56,851 nt of DNA, taken from RGDT01 sp964630925. Its GTDB lineage: Bacteria > Planctomycetota > Planctomycetia > Gemmatales > Gemmataceae. Each line of letters begins with the position of its first letter. Position 1 is the stretch's first letter. Below are positions 43,055-51,599 of this stretch, in pieces. Both the position numbers and the translations under genes were made by a program. The notes below the pieces were generated by a model. It ran no database searches, was not told where the DNA came from, and was given only the letters and a program-made list of their open reading frames with translations. The DNA is taken from assembly GCA_964630925.1 (NCBI GenBank), contig CAZVZK010000064.1, positions 1 to 56,851 on the forward strand. Direction: 5' to 3'.

Positions 43055-44095
43055 ATGAGCGTCCCCACACTCTCCCCCGACGACGTCCGCCGCGCCCTGT
43101 CCGCCCTCCCGCGCCTGCGCCTGGCCCACCTGCCGACGCCGATGGAGGAGGCCCCGCGCTTCGCCGAACGCATCGGCCTGGGCCGCCTCCTCATCAAACG
43201 CGACGACTGCACCGGCCTGCTCTTCGGCGGCAACAAGACCCGGCACATCGAATTCCTCCTCGCCGACGCCCTCCGCCAGGGGTGCGACACGATCGTCTGG
43301 GGCGCCGGCGTCCAGTCGAACAACTGCCGGCAGACCGCCGCCGCCTGCGCCCGCCTGGGGCTGGAGTGCCGCCTCCTCCTCAGCCGCACCACGCACGACG
43401 ACGACCTCCAGGGCAACCTGCTCCTCGACCACCTCGTGGGCGCCCGCGTCGAGCTGGTGGACACGCCGGTCGGCGAGCCGCTGTTCCGCCTGGTGATGGA
43501 GCGGGCCGAGGCCCTGCGGGCCGAGGGCCGCCGCCCCTACGTCTGCGACGAGGAGCGTGGCGTCCCCCTCGCCGCCGCCAGCTACCTGCTGTCCCTGGCC
43601 GAGGTCGTGGACCAGGTGCGCGAGCGCGGGCTGGAGCCGGCGGCGGTGTACTCCTCCGCCGCCGGGCCCACCGGGGCCGGGCTGGCGCTGGGCCGGGCCG
43701 TCCTGGGCCTGCCGTGGGCTATGCGGCTGATCTCGCCCATCCGCTGGGGGTGGGACACGCGGCAGAAGATGGCCGACACGGCCTGCCGCGCCGCCGCGCT
43801 GCTGGGCCTGCCGCACCGGCTGACGCGCGAGGACATCGACCTGCGCGAGGACTTCATCGGGCCGGCCTACGGCGTGGTGACGCCGGGGGGCCTGGAGGCG
43901 CTGCGTCTGCTGGCGACCACGGAGGGCGTCCTCCTCGACCCGGTCTACACCGCCAAGGCGATGGCCGCCCTGCTCCACGACATCCGGGAAGGCCGGCTCG
44001 GGCCGGACGACACCGTGGTGTTCATGCACACCGGCGGCCTGCCGGCCGTGTTCGCCTACCGCGACGACATCCTGCCCTGCCTGACCAGCCGCTGA
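43055..44095 (+). CDS. PLP-dependent D-cysteine desulfhydrase / ACC deaminase family
   Basis: 346 residues, fold type II PLP enzyme. The PLP lysine is Lys61 in FGGNKTRH; QSNNCRQTAAACARLGLEC follows, as in DcyD and ACC deaminase. The C-terminal VVFMHTGGLPAVFAY is the phosphate-binding glycine region typical of the family. Likely reactions are D-cysteine to pyruvate, H2S and ammonia, or a related amino acid deamination; the exact substrate is not clear. GAGGG precedes the ATG at 43055. A 20-bp gap leads to the FGE-like gene, so it may be in the CHAT operon or only precede it. Confidence 0.9.
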   Translation: MSVPTLSPDDVRRALSALPRLRLAHLPTPMEEAPRFAERIGLGRLLIKRDDCTGLLFGGNKTRHIEFLLADALRQGCDTIVWGAGVQSNNCRQTAAACARLGLECRLLLSRTTHDDDLQGNLLLDHLVGARVELVDTPVGEPLFRLVMERAEALRAEGRRPYVCDEERGVPLAAASYLLSLAEVVDQVRERGLEPAAVYSSAAGPTGAGLALGRAVLGLPWAMRLISPIRWGWDTRQKMADTACRAAALLGLPHRLTREDIDLREDFIGPAYGVVTPGGLEALRLLATTEGVLLDPVYTAKAMAALLHDIREGRLGPDDTVVFMHTGGLPAVFAYRDDILPCLTSR

Positions 44096-44115
44096 CCCCT
44101 CACCAGGAGCCCCTC

Positions 44116-44940
44116 ATGGGCCTGTCCCGTTTGCCGCTGATGTGCGTGTTGCTGCTGCCGCTGCTCGCCCCGGCCCAGCCGAAGCCGCCCAAGCCTCCCT
44201 TCCGCGACAAGGAGGCCGCCCTCAAGCTGTTCGCCTCGGAATTCGTGGCGATCACGCCGGGCAAGGGCAAGTTCCCCGCCGAGCTCACGATGGGCACCGA
44301 GGACGGGCCGAAGGAGGAGCGTCCCGCCCGGACGGTGAAGATGAAGTCGCCCTTCCACATGGCGAAGTACGAGGTGACGCAGGAGCTGTACAAGGCGGTC
44401 ATGGGCAAGAACCCCGCGAAGTGGCAGGGGCCGCGCAACTCCGTCGAGCTGGTCACCTACACGGACGCCAACGAGTTCTGCCGCAAGGCCACGGAGGAGA
44501 TGCGCAAGTTGAAGCTGCTCGGGGCGGACGAGGAGGTCCGCCTGCCGACGGAGGCCGAGTGGGAGTACTGCTGCCGCGCCGGGACGAAGACGCCGTACTC
44601 GTTCGGCGTGGTCAAGGACATCGGCGATTACTGCTGGTACGCGAAGAACGCCCCCGGCAACGACCCCCCGGTGGGGTCGAAGAAGGGCAACGCCTGGGGC
44701 CTGCACGAGATGCACGGCTACGTCTGGGAGTGGGTGCTCGATAGCTGGCACGATGACTACGAGGACGCCCCTGCCGACGGCTCGGCGTGGCTGACGAAGG
44801 ACGCGAAGCGCTTCGTGGTCCGCGGCGGCGGGTTCAATTCGCCGGCGGAGCGCTGCCGCAGCGCCGCGCGGGAGGGGCGCGACGCCGGGTTCACGAGCGA
44901 CGCGCTGGGCTTCCGCTGCGTGAAGGCGAAGACGCGTTGA
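44116..44940 (+). CDS. Exported FGE/SUMF1-fold protein (CHAT partner 2)
   Basis: 274 residues with a signal peptide (residues 1-21, LMCVLLLPLLAPAQP). The FGE-sulfatase fold is clear: ELTMGTEDGPKEERPARTVK, FHMAKYEVTQELYKAVMG, RLPTEAEWEYCCRAG and GLHEMHGYVWEWVLD. The C-terminal segment VRGGGFNSPAERCRSAARE lacks the two cysteines that catalyse formylglycine formation in true FGE. It ends 15 bp before the TPR-CHAT gene, the same order as at 22-23 kb. No TIGR02996 domain here. An exported, non-catalytic sensor or adaptor role is inferred. Confidence 0.9.
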   Translation: MGLSRLPLMCVLLLPLLAPAQPKPPKPPFRDKEAALKLFASEFVAITPGKGKFPAELTMGTEDGPKEERPARTVKMKSPFHMAKYEVTQELYKAVMGKNPAKWQGPRNSVELVTYTDANEFCRKATEEMRKLKLLGADEEVRLPTEAEWEYCCRAGTKTPYSFGVVKDIGDYCWYAKNAPGNDPPVGSKKGNAWGLHEMHGYVWEWVLDSWHDDYEDAPADGSAWLTKDAKRFVVRGGGFNSPAERCRSAAREGRDAGFTSDALGFRCVKAKTR

Positions 44941-44955
44941 CCCGGGGAGGCCGCC

Positions 44956-47900
44956 ATGACGCCCCTGCTGATCCTGATGCTCTCCGGTGCCGCCCCGCCG
45001 GGCCAGCCGACGCCCGAACAGGCGGTGTTGCTGACGCGCATCAAGGCGCTGCACGCGGGGGCGGCCAAGCACCTCATCGCCCGCGACCTGCCGGAGGCGG
45101 CCAAGGCGGTCCTCGCCGCCCTCCGCCTCGAGGTGGAGCTGGAGGGCGAGACCTCGGCGCAGGTCGCCGGCTCGTTCAGGGCCCTGGGCCGCCTCCTGCG
45201 GATCGCCGGGCAGGAGGGGTCGGCGGCCACGGCCTGGCGGCAGGAGGAGGCGGCGTGGCGCCGCCTCCTCGGCCCCGGCAATTGGCGCGAGGCCGACGCG
45301 GCCCGCAAGGCGCGCGAGGCGGAGTCGCCCCTCCCGCCGGCGCTCAAGGAGAAGGAGGCGCGGGCCGAAACACGCAACCGCGAGGGCAAGCGCCTGCACG
45401 AGGCCGGCGATTACGTCAAGGCCGCCCGGGCGTTCCGCGAGGCCGCGACGCTGTTCGCCGCCGCCCGTGACGAGAGGTGCCTGCACCACGCGGCGGCGCT
45501 CAACAACCTCGGCCTGGCGCTCAAGAAGGCCGATGATCTGGGGCAGGCGGAAGGGCCCCTGCGCCGCGCCCTGGCCATCCGCGAGGGGGCCCTGGGGCGC
45601 TCCCACCCGGCCGTCGCCGAGAGCCTGGGCAACCTGGCGCTGTGGCACGCGGCCAGGGGCGAGCCGCATGCCGGCCTGGCCGCCTCCCGCCGCGCCCTGG
45701 CCATCCTGCGCGAGACACGCGGGGCGTGGAGCCTGCAATACGGCATGGCGCTCAACGACCTCGCCACCCTGTACGAGGACCTGGGCCGCCTCGCCGAGGC
45801 GATCGACCTGCACCGCGAGGCGCTGGCGGTCATCGTGGCCGCCACGGGCGAGCGCGACCCCGTGGCCATCTCCGCCCTGAACAACGTGGCGCACTCCCTG
45901 GGGCAGGTGGGCCACTACCGCGAGGCGGCCGCGATGTACCGCCGCGCCCTGGCCCTGCGACGGGCGGCGCTCGGGCCGAAACACCCCGACGTGGCGGTGA
46001 GCCTGAACAACCTGGCGGCGGCGATGATCGAGGGCGGGAACAGACGCGGCGCGGTGCCTCTGCTGCGCGAGGCCGTCGCCGTGCTTGCCGCCTCCGTGGG
46101 CGAGCGGCACCACCTGTACGCGGTGGCCCTGCGGACGCTCTCGTCGGCCCTGGCGGAGACGGCCGACTACCGCGAGGCGCTTCTGCTGTCGCGCCGCGGC
46201 GTGGAGGTGACGCGGGCCGCCCTGGGCGAGAGGCACCCCGACTACGCCCTGGCGGTGTCCAACACCGCCGTCCTCCTTCAGGAGAGCGGCGACCTGGAGG
46301 GAGCGCTGCCGGAGACGCGGCGGGCGCTGGCGCTGACGCAGGCGGCGTACGGCCGCCGCCACCAGAGCACCGCCCAGCAAATGTACAACCTGGCCGGCCT
46401 GCTGGTGGCGCTGCGCCGGCCGGGCGAGGCGAAGCCTCTGCTGGAGGAGGCGGCCGCCGTCTTCGCCGCCACCGCCGGGAAGAAGCACCCGCGGTACGCC
46501 TCGGCCCTCAACGCCCTCGGCCTGGTGGCGTCGAACGCCGACGACGACGAGGCCGCTCTCCGCCTCTACGGCGAGGCCCTGGCGATGAAGAGGGAGGCCC
46601 TCGGGCAGACGCATCACGGCCTGGCGGAGATCCTGAGCAACGTCGGCGTGTCGTACCACAACCTGGGCCGGTTCGAAGACGCGCGTGGGTCGTACACGCA
46701 CGCCCTTGAGCTGGTGCCGCCTGAGACGCGCGGGAACACGCGGGCCACCGTCCTCTCCAACCTGACCGCCGTCTATCAGGCCACGCGGAGGCCCGGACCC
46801 GCCGTCTTGACCATCGAGGAGGCGTTGCGGCGCTCCTCCGAGGCGGCCAACATCGCGGCGGCGGTGCAGTCGGAGCGCCAGCAGTTGGCCGCCCTCGTCC
46901 GCATCGGCCAGTACATCGACGCCCGCCTCTCCCTGCCCGACGACGAGGGGCCCCACCCCTACCGCCACGTCCTGGCGTGGAAGGGGGCGGCCTTCCGGCT
47001 GGCCCAGGACCGCCGCCTGTTCACCTCGCTCGGGTCGGCCGGCCCGGAGGCGGCGGAGGCGGCGGCGCGGCTGCGCGAGGCGGCGGCGGGCCTGTCGGCC
47101 CTGGCGTCCGCCCCCGTGGGGCGCGAGGGCCAGGAGGCGAGGCGGCAGCGTCTCGCGGCGTTGTCCGCCGAGGTGGAGCGGCAGGAGGCGGTGCTTTCGC
47201 GTCTCTCCGTCGCCTACCGCGAGGCCGGGGATACACGCCGCATCACGCCCGAGGGCCTCGCCGCCGCCCTGCCCGAGGGCGTCGTCCTCGTCGATTACCT
47301 GTTCTACACGCGCAAGGACTTCACCAGGCCCGAGGGCGCCGGGCGGCACGTCCGCCGGCTGACCGCGTTCGTCCTGAAGCGGGGCGCCGCCCCGACGCGC
47401 GTCGAGCTGGGCGAGCAGGCGCCGGTGAAGGAGGCCGTCCAGGCCTGGCGGCGGATGCTGGAAGACGGCCGCGACGGCGGCCTGGCCCCGGCCCGCCTCA
47501 AGGCGCTGGTGTGGACGCCGCTGGCGAAGCACCTCGCGGGCGCCGGCACGGTGCTCGTGTCGCCCGACGGCCTGCTGTCCGGCGTGCCCTTCTGCGCCCT
47601 GCCCGGCGAGAAGCCGGGGAGCCATCTGCTCGAGGAGACGCGGCTGTCGATCATCCCGCAGCCGCAGGCGCTGCCGGCGCTGCTCCGCCCGGCGGCGGGC
47701 CGGGCCGGCCTGCTGACGGTCGGGGCCGTGGACTTCGGGGAGGGCGGGGGTTGGGCGGCGCTGCCGGCGACCCGTCCGGAGGTGGAGGCGGCGGCGGCGC
47801 GGTACAAGGCCGGGCCCGTGACGGCGCTGGCCGGCGAGAAGGCGACGAAGGCCGCCGTGCGTGCGGCCCTGGTGAAGGCCCGCCACGCCCACCTGGCGAC

Positions 47901-48486
47901 GCACGGCTTCTACGCGCCGGAGAAGATGCGTGACGCCCTCGGCCGCCCCGACGTGCCGCCGGGTGAGCGCGGCCTGGGCGGCTGGCACCCCGGCCTGCTG
48001 TGCGGCCTGGTGTTCGCCGGCGCCAACCGCCCGGACGCCGACGGCTCGCTGGCGGGGGTCGAGATCGCCGAGCTGGACCTGTCGGGCATGGAGCTGGCCG
48101 TCCTCTCCGCCTGCCAGAGCAGCCTCGGGGCCCTGACGCGCGGCGAGGGGCTACAGGGCCTCCAGCGCGCCTTCGCCGTGGCGGGGTGCCGGTCGGTGGT
48201 GTCGTCGCTGTGGAGCGTGGACGACGCGGCGACCAGCGTGCTGATGGAGCGCTTCTACCTCCACCTCTGGGAGAAGAAGCTGTCGAAGGCCGAGGCCCTG
48301 CGGCAGGCCCAGATCGACGTGCTGCGCGACCCGGGCCTGGTGGAGGCCAGGGCGAAGGATCTTGCCGGCGTGAAGGGGGTGCGCGGCACGGGCAGGGCGT
48401 CAGAGGTGATCGTCTCGGGCAGGAAGGAGCGGCGTTCGCCGCCGGCGTGGTGGGCGGCCTGGCAGCTCTCGGGGGACTGGCGCTAA
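44956..48486 (+). CDS. Large TPR-CHAT protein (CHAT paralogue 2)
   Basis: 1176 residues. A short hydrophobic N-terminus (MTPLLILMLSGAAPPG) may be a minimal export signal. Residues about 130-640 hold at least ten TPR-type units (ALNNLGLALKKA, LGNLALWHAARG, ALNNVAHSLGQVG, SLNNLAAAMIEGG and others). The linker contains VQSERQQLAAL. The C-terminal CHAT domain has His983 in ATHGF and Cys1053 in SACQSS, and the C-terminus ends WQLSGDWR. The domain layout matches paralogues 1 and 3. It lies 15 bp from the FGE-like gene and 12 bp from paralogue 3, so one operon is likely. A protease role is inferred from the CHAT family. Confidence 0.9.
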   Translation: MTPLLILMLSGAAPPGQPTPEQAVLLTRIKALHAGAAKHLIARDLPEAAKAVLAALRLEVELEGETSAQVAGSFRALGRLLRIAGQEGSAATAWRQEEAAWRRLLGPGNWREADAARKAREAESPLPPALKEKEARAETRNREGKRLHEAGDYVKAARAFREAATLFAAARDERCLHHAAALNNLGLALKKADDLGQAEGPLRRALAIREGALGRSHPAVAESLGNLALWHAARGEPHAGLAASRRALAILRETRGAWSLQYGMALNDLATLYEDLGRLAEAIDLHREALAVIVAATGERDPVAISALNNVAHSLGQVGHYREAAAMYRRALALRRAALGPKHPDVAVSLNNLAAAMIEGGNRRGAVPLLREAVAVLAASVGERHHLYAVALRTLSSALAETADYREALLLSRRGVEVTRAALGERHPDYALAVSNTAVLLQESGDLEGALPETRRALALTQAAYGRRHQSTAQQMYNLAGLLVALRRPGEAKPLLEEAAAVFAATAGKKHPRYASALNALGLVASNADDDEAALRLYGEALAMKREALGQTHHGLAEILSNVGVSYHNLGRFEDARGSYTHALELVPPETRGNTRATVLSNLTAVYQATRRPGPAVLTIEEALRRSSEAANIAAAVQSERQQLAALVRIGQYIDARLSLPDDEGPHPYRHVLAWKGAAFRLAQDRRLFTSLGSAGPEAAEAAARLREAAAGLSALASAPVGREGQEARRQRLAALSAEVERQEAVLSRLSVAYREAGDTRRITPEGLAAALPEGVVLVDYLFYTRKDFTRPEGAGRHVRRLTAFVLKRGAAPTRVELGEQAPVKEAVQAWRRMLEDGRDGGLAPARLKALVWTPLAKHLAGAGTVLVSPDGLLSGVPFCALPGEKPGSHLLEETRLSIIPQPQALPALLRPAAGRAGLLTVGAVDFGEGGGWAALPATRPEVEAAAARYKAGPVTALAGEKATKAAVRAALVKARHAHLATHGFYAPEKMRDALGRPDVPPGERGLGGWHPGLLCGLVFAGANRPDADGSLAGVEIAELDLSGMELAVLSACQSSLGALTRGEGLQGLQRAFAVAGCRSVVSSLWSVDDAATSVLMERFYLHLWEKKLSKAEALRQAQIDVLRDPGLVEARAKDLAGVKGVRGTGRASEVIVSGRKERRSPPAWWAAWQLSGDWR

Positions 48487-48498
48487 CGTGGGGGGGGT

Positions 48499-51400
48499 AT
48501 GACCGGGCTGGTGATCCTGCTGTTCGCCGCCGCCGCTCCGGCGCCGGCCTCCGAGGCCCAGCTGCGGCTGCTGCGGCGCGGCGGCGAGAAGGTGGCCGCC
48601 GCCCGCCGCGCGTGGGCAGAGGGGGAGCAGGCGGGGGCCGTCGCCGGCATGGCCGAGGCGGAGGCCCTGTTCCGCGAGGCGCTGGGCGAGCCGTCGCAGC
48701 CCGTGTCCGACGCCCTGCGGTGGCTGGGGCTGTGGGAGGAGCGGCGCGGGCGCTACAAGGAGGCCCTCGCGTACCTCACACGCCTGGCGGACGGGGCCGA
48801 GGCCCTCTGGGGCGCGGGCCACTGGCGGGCCACGGAGTGCCGCTGGGCGCTGCGGATGGCGCGACGCTCCGCGGCGCTGACCCCGGAGCTGCGGCGGCGC
48901 GAGGAGGAGGGCCGCCGGCTGCACCGGCAGTCGGTCAAGCCGCACATGGAGGGCGACTACGCGACGGCCATCCCCCTGGCGGAGAAGGCGCTGCGCCTGC
49001 TGGGCGAGAGCGTCGGAGAGGAGGACGTGTTGTACCAGACCTGCCTGGGGCACCTGGGGGCGATGCTCCGGGAGACGGGCGACCTCGCCGGGGCCCTGGC
49101 CGCGGCGGAGAAGGTGGCCCGGATCGCCCGCGATTCGCTGGGCGAGCGGCACCCGGCGCACGCGACGGCGCTCAACAACCTGGGCGTGCTGCGCAAGGAC
49201 CGGGGCGACTTCCGCGGGGCGCTGGCCCTGTACTCCCGGGCGCTGGCGATCTACCGCGAGGCGTCCGGCGAGGGACGCCCCGAACACACCACCACCCTGG
49301 GCAACATCGCCATGCTGCACTCGGCGATGGGCGACTACAGGGCGGCCCTGCCGCTGCTCCTGCGGGTGCTGGCCGCCGAGGAGGCCGCCGGCTCCAAACA
49401 GCCGCACCACGCCCTGGCCCTGAACAACCTCGGGATGGTGTATTCGCGGCTGAAGGATCACCCCAAGGCGCGGGGGCTGTTCCAGCAAGCGCGGGACGCC
49501 CTGCGGCGGGCGGGGCTGCAGCGTCACCCGCATTTCGCCGGCGTCTCGACGAACCTGGCCATGACCGAGCTGGAGGTGGGCCGGCCCGGGGACGCCCTGC
49601 CGCTGCTGGAGGAGGTGCTTCAGACCCAGCGCCGCGCCCTGGGCGAGCGCAACAACCCCTACGCCACCACCCTCATCAACCTCGCCTGCGTCCGACGCGG
49701 CCTCGGGGAGTACGACGCCGCCGTCGCCCTGCTGACGCGGGGCCTGGAGTTGAAGCGCGCCCTGCTGGGCGACGACCACCCCGAGACGATCAGGTCCCTG
49801 ACGACGCTGGGGGGCATGTACGTCGCCCGCCGCCGGCCCGGCTCGGCCCTGCCCCCGCTGGAGCAGGCGCTGCACCTGGCCCGCCGTCGGCTCGACACGC
49901 TCGCCGCGGTGCAGTCGGAGCGGCAGCAGCTGGCGGCCGCCGCGGCGCTGCGGCTGCCGCTGTCGTGGCGGCTGGCCCTGCCGGACGAGGCCCCGCTGAA
50001 CGCGCACGACCATGTCGTCGCCTGGAAGGGCGCGGTCTTCACGGCGCAACACCAGCGGCGGCTTTTCCTGCGGCTACAGGGCGACGAGCGGGCCAGGGGC
50101 GAGGCCGCCCGCCTGCTGGGCGTGACGCGGCAGCTGGCGCTGTTCAGCCAGAGGCCGGACGAGGCCTCGCGCCGCCGGGCCGCCGAGCTGGTGCGTGAGA
50201 AGGACGAGCTGGACGCCCGGCTGTCGAAGGTGAGCGAGGAGTTCCGCATGGCCTCGCGCCCGATGACCAGCGCCGCGCTACGCGCCGCCCTGCCCGACGG
50301 CGTGGCCCTGGCCGACCTGTTCGTCTACGACGGACGCGGCCTGCGCGGCGAGGCCAGCTGGAGGCCGCTGCTGGCCGCCTGGGTCCTGCGGAAGGACCGG
50401 CCCACGGAGCGTGTGGACCTGGGCGATGCGGGCGAGATCGAGGACGCGGTGAACGCCTGGCGCGTGGCCCTGGAGGCGGGCCGGGGGGACGCCGAGGCCG
50501 CGGCCAAGATCCGCCGCCGGCTGTGGGAGCCCCTGGCCCGCCGCCTCGCCGGGGCCAAGGTGGTGCTGATCTCGCCTGACGGCCCAATGGCGCGGCTGCC
50601 GTTCGCGGCCCTGCCGGGGAAGGAGCCAGGGACCTACCTGATTGAAGAGGTGGCGCTGGCCGTCCTGCCGGTCCCGAGGCTGCTGCCGGCGCTCCTGGAG
50701 CCACCAGGGGGGCCTGCGTCGCTGCTGGCCGTCGGCGGGGTGGACTTCGGGACGGGGACGGGCCGGCACACGCCGCTGCCGGGGACGCGGGCCGAGGCGG
50801 CGGCGGTGGCGGCGGGGTTCCGCAAGGCCTTCGGGGCCGAAGCCGGCCTCCTCACCGGAACGGCGGCGACACGGGCGGCCCTGGCCGGGCGACTGCCGCG
50901 CGTGCGGTTGGCCCACCTGGCGACGCACGGGTACTTCGCGCCGAGAGAGATGCGCGACGTGCTGTCCGGGGCCGACGCCCGGCCGGACGCGCCCTCCCGC
51001 GACGACACCCCGGCCGGCTGGCACCCGGGCCTGCTCAGCGGCATCGTGCTGGCCGGGGCCAACGCCCCGCGTGAGGACGATGACGGCCTGCTGACGGCGC
51101 TGGAGGTGGCGGAGATGGACCTGTCGGGCCTGGAGCTGGCCGTCCTCTCCGCCTGCCAGACCGGCCTGGGCGAGGGCGCGGCGGGCGAGGGGGCGCTCGG
51201 CCTGCAGCGGGCCTTCCAGATGGCCGGGTGCCGCAGCGTCGTCACCAGCCTGTGGTCGGTGGATGACGCGGCGACGAGCGTGCTGATGGAGCGCTTCTAC
51301 CACCACCTGTGGAAGGAGAAGCGTGGCAAGCTGGACGCCCTGCGGCGGGCGCAGATGGACGTGCTGCGCGACCCCGGCCTGGTGGAGGCGCGGGCGAAGG

Positions 51401-51528
51401 AGCTGGGCGGCACGCGCGGGCTGCGTGCCGCGGGGAAGGCGTCCGAGGTGATCGTCTCGGGCAAGCGGGAGAGGCGTTCGCCGCCCGCGTGGTGGGCGGC
51501 CTGGCAGCTCTCCGGCGACTGGCGATGA
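48499..51528 (+). CDS. Large TPR-CHAT protein (CHAT paralogue 3)
   Basis: 1009 residues, the tandem neighbour of paralogue 2. N-terminus MTGLVILLFAAAAPAPASEA is again a minimal hydrophobic leader. TPR-type units span about residues 120-470 (ALNNLGVLRKDRGD, TLGNIAMLHSAMGD, ALNNLGMVYSRLKD, TLINLACVRRGLGE). The linker has VQSERQQLAAA and HVVAWKGAVF, close to paralogue 2. The CHAT dyad is His810 (ATHGY) and Cys886 (SACQTG). The C-terminal tail is nearly the same as in paralogue 2. Fewer TPR units explain the shorter length. Tandem duplication with divergence of the sensor region is likely. Confidence 0.9.
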   Translation: MTGLVILLFAAAAPAPASEAQLRLLRRGGEKVAAARRAWAEGEQAGAVAGMAEAEALFREALGEPSQPVSDALRWLGLWEERRGRYKEALAYLTRLADGAEALWGAGHWRATECRWALRMARRSAALTPELRRREEEGRRLHRQSVKPHMEGDYATAIPLAEKALRLLGESVGEEDVLYQTCLGHLGAMLRETGDLAGALAAAEKVARIARDSLGERHPAHATALNNLGVLRKDRGDFRGALALYSRALAIYREASGEGRPEHTTTLGNIAMLHSAMGDYRAALPLLLRVLAAEEAAGSKQPHHALALNNLGMVYSRLKDHPKARGLFQQARDALRRAGLQRHPHFAGVSTNLAMTELEVGRPGDALPLLEEVLQTQRRALGERNNPYATTLINLACVRRGLGEYDAAVALLTRGLELKRALLGDDHPETIRSLTTLGGMYVARRRPGSALPPLEQALHLARRRLDTLAAVQSERQQLAAAAALRLPLSWRLALPDEAPLNAHDHVVAWKGAVFTAQHQRRLFLRLQGDERARGEAARLLGVTRQLALFSQRPDEASRRRAAELVREKDELDARLSKVSEEFRMASRPMTSAALRAALPDGVALADLFVYDGRGLRGEASWRPLLAAWVLRKDRPTERVDLGDAGEIEDAVNAWRVALEAGRGDAEAAAKIRRRLWEPLARRLAGAKVVLISPDGPMARLPFAALPGKEPGTYLIEEVALAVLPVPRLLPALLEPPGGPASLLAVGGVDFGTGTGRHTPLPGTRAEAAAVAAGFRKAFGAEAGLLTGTAATRAALAGRLPRVRLAHLATHGYFAPREMRDVLSGADARPDAPSRDDTPAGWHPGLLSGIVLAGANAPREDDDGLLTALEVAEMDLSGLELAVLSACQTGLGEGAAGEGALGLQRAFQMAGCRSVVTSLWSVDDAATSVLMERFYHHLWKEKRGKLDALRRAQMDVLRDPGLVEARAKELGGTRGLRAAGKASEVIVSGKRERRSPPAWWAAWQLSGDWR

Positions 51529-51599
51529 CGCGGCCGACGTGGGGGGGGGCGTCCGTCTATCCTCTTGGATGAACGATGTCGGGGTGGAGGGTGGCGGCC

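Noticed and set aside
44056..47988. 1310-codon minus-strand open frame opposite the FGE-like and CHAT genes
   Set aside because: Low-complexity Arg/Leu/Gln-rich translation, opposite clear TPR-CHAT coding sequence; a GC-content shadow.
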